DNA from: Janthinobacterium fluminis
GTDB lineage: Bacteria > Pseudomonadota > Gammaproteobacteria > Burkholderiales > Burkholderiaceae_D
Length of the DNA stretch: 64,000 nt
Assembly: GCF_028595325.1 (NCBI RefSeq)
Contig: NZ_JAQQXR010000003.1
Span: forward strand, 186,001 to 250,000
Reading direction: 5' to 3'
The notes under the pieces are model-generated. The model was not told the origin of the DNA. It worked only from the letters and a program-made list of their open reading frames with translations, and did not search any database. The position numbers and the translations under genes were made by a program. Below, one piece after another: positions 22,316-30,616 of the stretch (the stretch's first letter is position 1; each line of letters begins with the position of its first letter).

Positions 22316-25036
22316 CTACGCCAGCGTCAATGTATGCACCTGGCTGTCTTCGCAATTGATATCGATCAGGCGGCCCGCCTGGTCGAATAGCAGGATGTGG
22401 CCGTGATCGAGGTGGGCGCGTGCCAAGTTGCATTCCGCCAAAGACAGATCGGCCAGGACTTTTCCCGTTCTGGCATCCACTACAAGGCACTGTAGTGTGT
22501 CGAGATCGTCTGGATAGTTGCGTATCAGCATCAGGCCTTCGCTAAGGACGACCTCAGGTGTGTCTGCGATCGCTTTCAACGGAATCTCGAACGAAGCGGT
22601 GGCGCTGCCATTATGGACTTGCAGCGAGCAATTCAGCTCCTTAGACAGCAGGCGGAGCACCGTGGGTGCGTCGCGTGTGTTGTCGAGCAGTAATTGCCAC
22701 ACCTGCTCGCGCGGATGCGGGAAGCTGTCACGCTGCATGAGCCGGCGTCCGGGCAATTGATAGCGCCATTGTTGTATCTCTTCGGCCGTCGACAGCAAGA
22801 GGGTTTGCGCACCTTGTTCCTCAAGGAAAGCGACAATCTCGCCCGGCAGATCGGCGACCTGCCAGCTCACGGTCAGTTGATCCTTGCTGGTGTCGATGGC
22901 GACTAGCCGGTTTTCGATCACGGCGTTCCAGATCAAGCCATCGTATTGCCTGGCCCAGAAGCGCAGCGGCTGGATAATCCAGTCCGATACTTTGCGTGCA
23001 ATCAGGTCGATGCGGCTGACGCGCCACATGCTGTCGCGTTGCACCAGCGCCAGCGCCCGCTGCCCGCCCGCCGCCACCACCAGCCGCGTTGCCGGCACGG
23101 GGAATTGCGCCAACTGCCGACCGTGCCTGTCGACGCGGATCACGCCGCCCTCGCCGAGCGCCAGCAGGTAGTGGCCATCCGGTAGACGGCGGGCATCGTG
23201 TAGCGTGAGCAGACCGTGTTCGGCGAGATGCACCCGCAAAACCTCCGCGCGTGCCGCGAGCGCTCGCGGCGACGCCATAGCGGGCATGTTCAGTTGCGGT
23301 AGATCCGCCTTCAACACGTCGCTGTCGGAGAGTGCCAGCAGCTGGGTCAGCGATTTCTTGTCGAACTGGGTCCGTCCCGCCATCCGGTCCGCCAGCAGCG
23401 GCCGCATCAGCTCCGATGCGACGCGTTTGGTGGCTGGCGAATGATTCGCTATGGCCAGCAATTCCATCCCCAGGCGGGTGCGCTGCTGTACGTCGTGTTC
23501 GTCGTCGCCGTCAAGCAGTTGGAGTACGTCGCTCTCGCTCTCGGCCAGGCTGTCCGGCAGCAGCGCCAGTTTTTTGACCAGCGCCCGCAGGCCCAGCGTA
23601 CCGCCGCAGCGCTCCCCTTCCAGCAGCCATGTCAGCGCCTTGTCGCGGTGATCGGCCAGCGGCCAGATGGCGTCCGCCGCTTCGCTCAGGTGGCCGCGCA
23701 AGGCCAGATCCTCTGCCCACAGCAGCCGCATCGCGGCGGCTTGCGGACTCTGGTGGCGCTCCAGCAGTTGGACCGCGGCGGCAAACGCCTGGCCGAGCCG
23801 GGCCAGTTGCACCGCCCGTTCAACGTCGCCCGCCATGCACCACAAACGCACGGCGATCTCGGGCGCCAGCTCCATTGTTTCCGCCAGTTGGGCCGCCTGC
23901 TTGATGCGCCCTTTGCGTTCCAGGTAATCGACCGCTTCGCCGCCGCATTTGAGCAGTTCAGCCAGCACGAAGGTTGCTTCATCGATCTTGCCTTCGCGGT
24001 CCAGGCGTTCGAACGTGCGGCGGTAGGTGCTACGCAAGTACTGCTCCAGATCGGAGCCCATCATGATGGAGGCGGTCGCCTGATGCGGGCTGGCGATCTC
24101 CAGGCTGGAACGCGGACGCGGTGCACCAAAGGCGGGGCGGTTCATTTTCGATAGCGAATCGAGCGGGATTGCATAGCGCAGGGCATCCTGCATATCGCCT
24201 TTTTCAAGCAAGGACATCATCTTGCGCAGATAGGCCGCCTGGCGCCAACCGATGATTTTGGAGGCGCGCGTGAAGATCGCCAGCCGCGTCGCCAGGGCGC
24301 TCAGGCGCTGGGCCAGCGCCGAAGGCCCCGACGGTTTTTGTCGCTGACGATAAGTGCCTTCTTGTTGGGCAGGCTGTCCGGTGGCTTTGCCGAATATTCT
24401 GAGCAGACCCAGTGGCACCGCACCCAGCAGGGCGGCGGCCAGGCCGACGAAGGCCAGCGCCACGGCGGCGCCCCGCAATGCGGTGCCTTCGTTGCGCTGC
24501 GCCTGGTTCATCTGTTTTAAAAATGCATCGCGCCGAATGCTTGGCGGCGGAATGGTGCCGGAGAAAATCTCGCGCACCGGCGTCGCTTCGAGCGGTGCCG
24601 CGCCGGCTGTCGCCGCAGTGGCGAGGCGCGGCGGTTGCAGCGCCGCATGCAAGGGAATGGCGCGCAGGTCCAGCCAGGCGGCGGGATCGATACGCGGCGC
24701 CGCCGTCAGGCTGATCAGTTGTGCCTGCGCGGCGCGCACCAGCCAGACGCTGGCTGGCGGTGTTGCTGCACGCTCATCCAACGCCAGCGGCGCGCTGCTG
24801 AGGATACCGGCTTGTTCACACAGTGGCAGGCCGTCGAGCGTCGCGCAATGGCCGTAGCGTGGCGTCGCCAGCATCAGCAGGAAACCATCTTGCACCAGAT
24901 GCAGCCGTGCGCCCGGCGCCCAATGGCGTAGCACGCGCCGCCGCGCCTCGGTCTCGCCGATGAGCGCCAGGTCAAACCATAGCGCATGCACCATCTGCAT
25001 GCCGTCGTAGAGCGGCCGGCGAACCTTATGGCTCAT
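22316..25036 (-). CDS. bpX6-type beta-propeller protein of MoxR ternary system
   Basis: From the ATG at 25036, with GGAGG six bases upstream, this is a 906-residue protein. The N-terminus (RRPLYDGMQMVHALWFDLAL) and the layout fit the bpX6 family. About residues 180-215 hold a hydrophobic segment (ALRGAAVALAFVGLAAALLG), probably a membrane anchor. A helical-repeat section follows (about 330-520), and the last ~350 residues are beta-propeller blades (RLPDGHYLLALGEGGVIRVD; ARTGKVLADLS). The start overlaps the stop of the upstream vWA-like gene by 11 bp. In ternary systems the propeller is thought to recognise a ligand or threat; here it is the last gene of the operon. Confidence 0.75.
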   Translation of the reverse strand: MSHKVRRPLYDGMQMVHALWFDLALIGETEARRRVLRHWAPGARLHLVQDGFLLMLATPRYGHCATLDGLPLCEQAGILSSAPLALDERAATPPASVWLVRAAQAQLISLTAAPRIDPAAWLDLRAIPLHAALQPPRLATAATAGAAPLEATPVREIFSGTIPPPSIRRDAFLKQMNQAQRNEGTALRGAAVALAFVGLAAALLGAVPLGLLRIFGKATGQPAQQEGTYRQRQKPSGPSALAQRLSALATRLAIFTRASKIIGWRQAAYLRKMMSLLEKGDMQDALRYAIPLDSLSKMNRPAFGAPRPRSSLEIASPHQATASIMMGSDLEQYLRSTYRRTFERLDREGKIDEATFVLAELLKCGGEAVDYLERKGRIKQAAQLAETMELAPEIAVRLWCMAGDVERAVQLARLGQAFAAAVQLLERHQSPQAAAMRLLWAEDLALRGHLSEAADAIWPLADHRDKALTWLLEGERCGGTLGLRALVKKLALLPDSLAESESDVLQLLDGDDEHDVQQRTRLGMELLAIANHSPATKRVASELMRPLLADRMAGRTQFDKKSLTQLLALSDSDVLKADLPQLNMPAMASPRALAARAEVLRVHLAEHGLLTLHDARRLPDGHYLLALGEGGVIRVDRHGRQLAQFPVPATRLVVAAGGQRALALVQRDSMWRVSRIDLIARKVSDWIIQPLRFWARQYDGLIWNAVIENRLVAIDTSKDQLTVSWQVADLPGEIVAFLEEQGAQTLLLSTAEEIQQWRYQLPGRRLMQRDSFPHPREQVWQLLLDNTRDAPTVLRLLSKELNCSLQVHNGSATASFEIPLKAIADTPEVVLSEGLMLIRNYPDDLDTLQCLVVDARTGKVLADLSLAECNLARAHLDHGHILLFDQAGRLIDINCEDSQVHTLTLA

Positions 25037-26840
25037 CTGGACCTCCGTCGCATGAGATTTGCAGCAGCGCCAGGTCATCGTCGATGGCGCGCACGACGAC
25101 GGTACCGGTTTTGGCGGTGATCCAGGCGATGCGGGCGCTGGCCGCGTCCATGCTGGCCTGCTGTATTTCCTCGACCGCAGTGGCCAGTTCGTAACGCAGG
25201 TGGCCGACTCGCAGTTCTATCCGCCGGCGCCCGGGATGCACCACGACCAGGCCGGGATTGGGATTTTTCGTGCTTCTGGTAATGCCGAGCACGGTCGCAC
25301 CATCGTCGATTTCCAGCGTTTCGCCATTGTTGTGGCTGCCCATCCACCAACTGGTGGCACTGCGTTGTATCGCCAGCAGGCTGCCGCTGTGATTTTGATG
25401 CCAGCTTCTGAGTGCGCCATACAATAGACGATGTCCTTTTTGTTTGAGCAGCATCATTTTTTTTGGCGACGGTTGTAGGCTGTGCCAGTTGTAAAGCTGG
25501 ATGCCGTTGTCGGCCGCGCAGGCAAAGAACAGCGTATCGTTGAGTTGCTGGACGCCGATCACATCGTCGGCAATGTGGCGGAAAGTAATCTCGGGTTCCA
25601 TCGCATCAGGCGCCACTTTCCTGGCTTGCCAGCAGACCAGGCGTTTTTTTGTATCGAGCACCATGACGTATTCGCGCGGTTGAGCGTGGACGCGCGACAC
25701 CAGGTAAAAAGCCTGTAGCCATCGCGCCATGCCTGGTGGCGCTTGAAAGTCCTCAAGTGGGGGCCGCTCGCACACGGTACTTCTATGCGAGAACAGCGGA
25801 CCCGGAAAACCCTGGAAGCGGAGCTTGCCGCCGGCCGTCGTGATGAAAGACAGTTGGTGCTTGAAGAGGCCGGCGGCGAGGATGGGGCCGTTCGCCGGCG
25901 CCGGTTGGATGCGGCGCTTGCCAGGCTTGGCTTGTGCCGACTGCGGCACGTGATACGTGATCGCACCGCCGCCGAGTTGCGGCACGCAGATCCAGTTGCC
26001 GCCGTTGGAAAAGCGCGGCGCTTGCGCGCGCGAAGGCCGGCTGCCATGATGATGGGCAACGCCCAGCGGTGCGACCGGTGCAAAGGGCCTCCTCAGCAGG
26101 CGCACCGCTGTCGGCGTGTCAGGCAGCTCCAGTTGCAGCATGCGACGGTCGCGCCGCTGCTGCAAGCCGACATGCAAGTGGTTGCCGCTCAATGCGCGGC
26201 GGATGGCGACCCGGTTGCCAGCCTGCCTGGGCGCGTCGCTGGCCGCGGCGCCGATCAGCCAGCAGTCGGCCAGTTCAGCGCCGAGCGCGGCCTCCCACTG
26301 TTGGCCCGTGTCGGCGGGCGCTACGCGCAGCGTGCGCGACTTGATCAATTTGCGCATGCCAGCCAGCCCGGCATCGTCATGCAGTATCCCTGGTTGATGC
26401 CAGATGCCCCAACTGAATTGCGCGCCGGCTTGTTCCGCGCGGCGCGCCAGCAGGATAAACAGCGCCAAATGCGCAAGGCGCGGCTCGCCCAGTTGCGCCG
26501 GGCCGGCGTCGAACAGCGCAATGCTGCGCAACGCGCCTTGATGCAGTGCCGGCTCCGGACCGTTGAACAGCAGCTCGCCGCTGCCGGCGCGGCGGATAAA
26601 TTCGTCCGGCTCGGCGTCGGCATAGACCCACTCGGTCATCAGCAGGCGTTCGTAGTTGCCGCGCCGGACGATGTTGCCGATGCCTGCCGGCTCTGCGCCG
26701 CGTTCGAGTGTGGCGGTGCTGAGCTTGCCAACCAGCGGATGCAGGCGCAGCAGAAGCTGCGCGACGGCGGGCGCGAGATCCGGCGGGAATAAGCTCAGCC
26801 AGGCTGCCCAGGGCTCCAGCGGCGCCGGCAGTTGCCTCAT
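25026..26840 (-). CDS. vWA-like/beta-propeller protein of MoxR ternary system
   Basis: I chose the ATG at 26840, where the upstream stop overlaps as ATGA; the longer open frame to 27239 is a shadow of the bpX5 gene. The 604-residue protein starts MRQLPAPLEPWAAWLSLFPP. Around D111 it has ALFDAGPAQLGEPRLAHLAL, resembling a von Willebrand A domain with a relaxed metal site (DxGxS is replaced by DAGPA). From about residue 260 on it shows beta-propeller blades (NGGNWICVPQLGGGAITYHV; TKKRLVCWQARKV). This would be the middle, adaptor-like member between the MoxR ATPase and the bpX6 protein. The vWA call is moderate; the operon context is strong. Confidence 0.65.
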   Translation of the reverse strand: MRQLPAPLEPWAAWLSLFPPDLAPAVAQLLLRLHPLVGKLSTATLERGAEPAGIGNIVRRGNYERLLMTEWVYADAEPDEFIRRAGSGELLFNGPEPALHQGALRSIALFDAGPAQLGEPRLAHLALFILLARRAEQAGAQFSWGIWHQPGILHDDAGLAGMRKLIKSRTLRVAPADTGQQWEAALGAELADCWLIGAAASDAPRQAGNRVAIRRALSGNHLHVGLQQRRDRRMLQLELPDTPTAVRLLRRPFAPVAPLGVAHHHGSRPSRAQAPRFSNGGNWICVPQLGGGAITYHVPQSAQAKPGKRRIQPAPANGPILAAGLFKHQLSFITTAGGKLRFQGFPGPLFSHRSTVCERPPLEDFQAPPGMARWLQAFYLVSRVHAQPREYVMVLDTKKRLVCWQARKVAPDAMEPEITFRHIADDVIGVQQLNDTLFFACAADNGIQLYNWHSLQPSPKKMMLLKQKGHRLLYGALRSWHQNHSGSLLAIQRSATSWWMGSHNNGETLEIDDGATVLGITRSTKNPNPGLVVVHPGRRRIELRVGHLRYELATAVEEIQQASMDAASARIAWITAKTGTVVVRAIDDDLALLQISCDGGPDEP

Positions 26841-27256
26841 GCCAGCTCCTGCGACAGCCAGTCCAGCAGGGATGACGTCAGCGCTTGTGCATGGGCGAGC
26901 GGGAGGATTTGTTCCGGCGCATTCCACAGCAACACCGGGCTGCTGCCGGCGCGCTCGATCAGATTCGATTGGACCAGGTCGGCCGGCAGCACCGGCGCCA
27001 GATGGGTCGGCATCCACAAGTTGCGCGCGTCCGGATCCGGTGCGCAGTAGCGCGCGCCGTCGATCCACGGCAGCATGTCGTTGGCGCCAAACACGACCAG
27101 CAAGTCGCGCGTCGCCACCACCGACAGCCTTTGCAACTGCTCGGCGCTGCGTTGGCGCAGCAGCGACAGCAGCGCTGGCGCCAGTGGCGCGAGCGCCACC
27201 AGTCCGGCAGGTGTCAGCGCGGTCGTGCGCGCTTGCCACGCCATCACCTGCATCAA
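26837..27256 (-). CDS. bpX5-type small protein of MoxR ternary system
   Basis: The 139-residue protein overlaps MoxR upstream and the vWA-like gene downstream by 4 bp each (ATGA), implying tight translational coupling. The sequence has LQRLSVVATRDLLVVFGAND, then LPWIDGARYCAPDP and LWMPTHLAPVLPADL, the short conserved pattern I associate with bpX5. It has no signal peptide or transmembrane helix. Its role in the system is not established; coupling to MoxR and the vWA-like gene suggests it bridges the two. Confidence 0.65.
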   Translation of the reverse strand: MMQVMAWQARTTALTPAGLVALAPLAPALLSLLRQRSAEQLQRLSVVATRDLLVVFGANDMLPWIDGARYCAPDPDARNLWMPTHLAPVLPADLVQSNLIERAGSSPVLLWNAPEQILPLAHAQALTSSLLDWLSQELA

Positions 27257-28374
27257 CGGCCGCTCACGGCGGCAATCAGGCGTAAACGGCGTTGTCCCAG
27301 CGCTTCCGGCATCTGCGCCTGATCGAAGTTGGCGTCGATTTCGCGAAGCAGCGCTTCGATCCCGGGCCGGGCGCCGCCGCTGTCTTCGTCGGCCAGCAAG
27401 CGGTCGGCGCTTTCGGCCAGCCGCGCCAGCCGGGCCAATGGCTGTTGGGCCACCTGCTCAACCACCGCATGCAGCAGCGGATGGCTGGCTTCGGCGAGCA
27501 GCTCGCGCAAGATTTCGCGCGCGCTGTGCTGACCTGCCGCAGTCGGGATCACGTACAGCAGAGGCCACAGATCGGCGCGGGTTGCCGCCTCGCGGCCCGC
27601 CAGCACCGCCGCCGCCGCGATCAGCTGCTGGGCCTTGACGATGCGGCGGTCCGACAACTGGACGTGAGCCTGGCGTAGCAAGCGAATCGCCTGCGCCAGC
27701 GCCATGCGGACGCCTTCCATATCGACGTTCGGTACTGCACGGTTCAGCACGTCGAGACTGGCCAGGTCGGCCATGGCCGCCACGCTGCGCTGGCCGGCTG
27801 CCCAGCCGCCGGCCAGCAAGTCCTCCAGACGGTTGTCAGGCACCGGCTCGACAAAGACATGTAGCAGGAAGCGGTCGGCAAACGCCGCCAAGCCTTCGTC
27901 TTCTGGCAGGCTGTTGGCCGCGCCGACGCAAACGCGCAGCGGGCAATGGATGCGTGTGTGGCCGCGGCGGAACTGGCGTTCGTTCAGCAAGCCGAGCAAG
28001 GTATTGAGGATGGCGGTCGAGCCGAGGAAGACTTCGTCGAGGAAGGCGATTTCCGCCTCCGGCAGCATGCCCGCGATATCGGTTTCAACCAGGCCCTCGC
28101 GCAATTTGCTGAGGTTGACCGGGCCAAACAGCTCGGACGGTTCGGTGAAGCGGCCCAGCAAGTATTCGAAATATTGTCCGCCCAGGCTTTGCGCCACCCG
28201 CCGCACCACGGCGCTTTTCGCAGTGCCAGGCGGCCCGATCACCAGTAAATGTTCTTGCGCAACGGCCGCAAGAATCATCAGTTCGGCCAGCTGCTCACGG
28301 TCGACCAGTCCTGCGGTGGCTTCACGGATGGCAACGCGCAAACGCAGGGCGGCTTGGTTCACAGACAAAATCAT
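27253..28374 (-). CDS. MoxR family AAA+ ATPase
   Basis: MoxR proteins are AAA+ chaperone-like ATPases that work with vWA proteins. From the ATG at 28374 this one has 373 residues. Walker A is GPPGTAKS at 47-54, Walker B is IAFLDEVFLG, sensor 1 lies in VGAANSLPED and the arginine-finger region in FADRFLLHVFVEP. A lid domain follows. It is the first gene of a four-gene minus-strand operon and has an 8-bp inverted repeat just upstream of its start. It probably remodels or activates the vWA/propeller partners on a signal, using ATP. Confidence 0.9.
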   Translation of the reverse strand: MILSVNQAALRLRVAIREATAGLVDREQLAELMILAAVAQEHLLVIGPPGTAKSAVVRRVAQSLGGQYFEYLLGRFTEPSELFGPVNLSKLREGLVETDIAGMLPEAEIAFLDEVFLGSTAILNTLLGLLNERQFRRGHTRIHCPLRVCVGAANSLPEDEGLAAFADRFLLHVFVEPVPDNRLEDLLAGGWAAGQRSVAAMADLASLDVLNRAVPNVDMEGVRMALAQAIRLLRQAHVQLSDRRIVKAQQLIAAAAVLAGREAATRADLWPLLYVIPTAAGQHSAREILRELLAEASHPLLHAVVEQVAQQPLARLARLAESADRLLADEDSGGARPGIEALLREIDANFDQAQMPEALGQRRLRLIAAVSGR

Positions 28375-28388
28375 AGGTACTCGGATCA

Positions 28389-28409
28389 ATGTTGAGAATG
28401 ACTCAACAT
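28389..28409. promoter_or_regulatory. Inverted repeat upstream of the MoxR operon
   Basis: ATGTTGAG (28389-28396) and CTCAACAT (28402-28409) are perfect arms around AATGA, 15 bp upstream of the MoxR start. An AT-rich tract follows further upstream. This suits a repressor operator overlapping the promoter. The regulator is not encoded next to it. Confidence 0.5.
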
Positions 28410-28482
28410 CTTAACAAAAATTATAGCAGTGCCCTATGGAAACTAAATTTTTACATTTCGCTCCACTGTCGCAGCAACTTGT

Positions 28483-29016
28483 TCAAGAACCAGGATTCTT
28501 GGGTTGACGATGTGGTGCGCAAGTCATTTCCAACTGTTTCAGCAAGGCATCCGCTTCCTCTAGCTCCGCCTCGCTAAAGACCTGGATGCCGGCCTTCTCA
28601 AGCAGCGCCGCCGTCACGCCAAGGCCGCCAATCGTGTTCGCCGTAAAAGTGCCGTCATAAATATAGTTCGAGCCACACGACGGGCTACCCTCTTTGAGAA
28701 CGGCGATGCGAATGCCTTTGGATTTGGCCCGCTCCAACGCATATTCGGCGCCCTTGATGAATTCCATCGATACATTTTGTGCGGCGGAGTCGACCACCTT
28801 GGCCATGCCGGCGAGAACCTCCAAGCCGCCAACTCCGCCAACGATCTCGGCGGCCGGGCGCGGAGTGGGGAGTCCGCCCGCGATCTCAGGGCAGACAGCG
28901 AGAACGCGCCCCTCATCGATCCAACGTTGCAAGACGGCATGGCGACAGAGTTTGTCGCTCCCGTCATAGCGCACCGCTTGACCTAGCAGGCAAGAGCTGA
29001 CAAGAACCGATTCCAT
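28483..29016 (-). CDS. DUF523 family protein
   Basis: From the ATG at 29016 this is a 177-residue protein. It shows the DUF523 signature: SSCLLGQAVRYDGSDKLC at the start, CPEIAGGLPTPRPAAEI in the middle and KEGSPSCGSNYIYDGTF near residue 120. Conserved cysteines in SSCLLG, CPE and PSCG could bind a metal. The biochemical role of the family is not known to me; it is often found alone or next to small housekeeping genes. Here it begins one base after the stop of a GNAT gene, so the two are co-transcribed. The longer frame upstream is antisense to the acetyltransferase and was not used. Confidence 0.88.
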   Translation of the reverse strand: MESVLVSSCLLGQAVRYDGSDKLCRHAVLQRWIDEGRVLAVCPEIAGGLPTPRPAAEIVGGVGGLEVLAGMAKVVDSAAQNVSMEFIKGAEYALERAKSKGIRIAVLKEGSPSCGSNYIYDGTFTANTIGGLGVTAALLEKAGIQVFSEAELEEADALLKQLEMTCAPHRQPKNPGS

Positions 29017-29017
29017 A

Positions 29018-29566
29018 TTATTCCTTATGCAATGCCAGCCACTCTTGGCAGGTGATGCGGCTGATATGTTCCGTCCGGTAGTCCTGGAGGAACTTGTTGT
29101 ATTTGTTCTCTTCCGTGTGGTGGTGGCGGAAGCCGCATTTTGACTGGACAGCATGGGACTGGGTGTTGTTGGCGAAGTAGCCGCACCAGAGCGCCTTGAG
29201 TTTCAGGGTGTCGAAGGCGTGGCGCATCACTTCGCGCACGGCTTCCGGAGTCAGGCCCTTGCCCCAGTGGGGCACGCCGATCCAGTAGGCGATTTCGCCG
29301 TCCTGATCGCCGATATCGAAGTTGCTGTCAGCACCGATGAGGATGCCCACGCAACCGACCGCGCGGCGGTTTTCTTTCAGCTCCAGCGCATAGACCTCCG
29401 GGTGATTGAAGATCGTGCGGATGATGTCGGCGCTCTGTTCCACACTGGTGTGCTGTGGCCAGCCGGCACTGGGACCGACGCGGCCGTCCTTGGCGTAGTC
29501 GTACAGGTCGGGGGCGTCTGTCTCTTGCCAGGGACGTAGCAGCAGTCGTGGTGTTTCCAGCGTCAT
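29018..29566 (-). CDS. GNAT family N-acetyltransferase (RimJ/RimL-like)
   Basis: The 182-residue protein starts TLETPRLLLRPWQETDAPDL, the usual opening of the RimJ/RimL group of GNAT acetyltransferases. GEIAYWIGVPHWGKGLTPEA holds the acetyl-CoA pyrophosphate-binding loop (QxxGxG-type: WGKGLT), and NTQSHAVQSKCGFRHHHTEE is the C-terminal motif near the substrate site. It transfers acetyl from acetyl-CoA to an amine; the substrate (protein N-terminus or small molecule) cannot be told. It is first in a two-gene unit with the DUF523 gene. Confidence 0.9.
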   Translation of the reverse strand: MTLETPRLLLRPWQETDAPDLYDYAKDGRVGPSAGWPQHTSVEQSADIIRTIFNHPEVYALELKENRRAVGCVGILIGADSNFDIGDQDGEIAYWIGVPHWGKGLTPEAVREVMRHAFDTLKLKALWCGYFANNTQSHAVQSKCGFRHHHTEENKYNKFLQDYRTEHISRITCQEWLALHKE

Positions 29567-29705
29567 GGTTCTGAGTTCAATTTTCGTGTGTTGCGGATGT
29601 GAACATGTTACACGGTGGTGCTTTGTTTGTTTTTTTGACGATGCCGCTTACCTGCACCGATACTTCAAACGCCGGACCGGCGTCCCGCCATCCGGCTAGC
29701 GAATG

Positions 29706-29735
29706 GGGCGCAGGCTCGATGCTGCGCCCGTTTTT
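29706..29735 (+). terminator. GC hairpin with T-run
   Basis: GGGCGCAG (29706-29713) pairs with CTGCGCCC (29722-29729) and is followed by GTTTTT. The form is a Rho-independent terminator on the plus strand, although the flanking genes are on the minus strand; it may stop antisense transcription or be left over. Confidence 0.5.
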
Positions 29736-29744
29736 CGCAGAAGA

Positions 29745-30353
29745 TTACTTGAGCAGCCCTTCCACCTTCAGGGTTTCCTGCACGTGGGGGCGCGCCGCCA
29801 CGCGGCCGATGAAAGCCTGGACGTTCGGCAATTTGTCGAGGTCGATTTTGTGGATCGAGGTCCAGTTCAGCACCGTGAACAGGTAGGCGTCGGCGGCTGA
29901 AAAATTGTCGCCCATGAAGTACTGTTTGCCTTGCAGCAGTCTTTCCAGCGTGTTCAGGCGGTGCGTGATGGTGCCGATCTGGATGGTCCTCATTTCCGGC
30001 GTCAATTTCGGATTGAAGAGGGCGCCGATTTGCTTGTGCACTTCCGTTGCGATGAAATCCAGCGCTTCCATCTGGTGGTAGCGTTCAAAGGTGCCGAATT
30101 TCGGCACCAGGCCGCTTTCTGGTTTCTGGTCGGCCAGGTATTGGCAGATGACGCCGACTTCGGTCAGCACTTGGCCGTCGTCGAGTACCAGGGTCGGCAC
30201 GTAACCTTTGGGATTGATCTTCCAGTAGTCGCCGCCGTCGGCCGTTTTCTTGTTGGGGATATCCACTTTTTCAAGGTCGATGGCGTGGCCTGCTTCGCGG
30301 GCGACGATGTGGGGGGCCATCGAGCATGCGCCGGGCGAGTAATAAAGTTTCAT
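29745..30353 (-). CDS. gstA: Beta-class glutathione S-transferase
   Basis: The enzyme conjugates or reduces electrophilic compounds with glutathione in the cytoplasm. From the ATG at 30353 it has 202 residues, the normal length. MKLYYSPGACSMAPHIVARE places Cys10 as the catalytic cysteine of the beta class. The thioredoxin-like domain continues to the cis-proline segment (GYVPTLVLDDGQVLTE), and the helical domain contains GDNFSAADAYLFTVLNW. The 12 codons upstream in the same frame lack a ribosome binding site and were left out. It stands alone on the minus strand; no regulator is visible. Confidence 0.92.
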   Translation of the reverse strand: MKLYYSPGACSMAPHIVAREAGHAIDLEKVDIPNKKTADGGDYWKINPKGYVPTLVLDDGQVLTEVGVICQYLADQKPESGLVPKFGTFERYHQMEALDFIATEVHKQIGALFNPKLTPEMRTIQIGTITHRLNTLERLLQGKQYFMGDNFSAADAYLFTVLNWTSIHKIDLDKLPNVQAFIGRVAARPHVQETLKVEGLLK

Positions 30354-30542
30354 GCGATTTCCTTTCGAGTTATTGGTGGGAACGCGCAACTGGCCCGGTC
30401 AACGACGGCTGGGCCGGATCGGCGCGCGCAGTGTTCGGAGGAAGCGGGGGAACTCTATCACAAGCGGAAAAAATGGTTTTGTGCCGTGCCTTGTCTCGTG
30501 AAACCAAGGGGGCCGTGTCAAATATCGGGGGACATGCATGGT

Positions 30543-30582
30543 AAAAAGCCGGTGCCAGCCCCCCGCCTGGCGCCGCCGGCTT
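30543..30582 (-). terminator. Terminator of the type I secretion operon
   Basis: On the minus strand AAGCCGG (30582-30576) and an inner GCCAG pair with CTGGC and CCGGCTT (30552-30546), followed by a T-run (30543-30547 read as A on the plus strand). It lies 35 bp after the TolC stop, ending transcription of the exporter genes. Confidence 0.6.
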
Positions 30583-30616
30583 CCATCTGCCGCTGCGGCG
30601 CCGCCACCGGATCGGT

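Noticed and set aside
25026..27239. vWA-like gene starting at 27239 (737 codons)
   Set aside because: The first ~133 codons lie over bpX5 in another frame and are Arg/Ala-rich. The overlap with the bpX5 stop gives the start at 26840.
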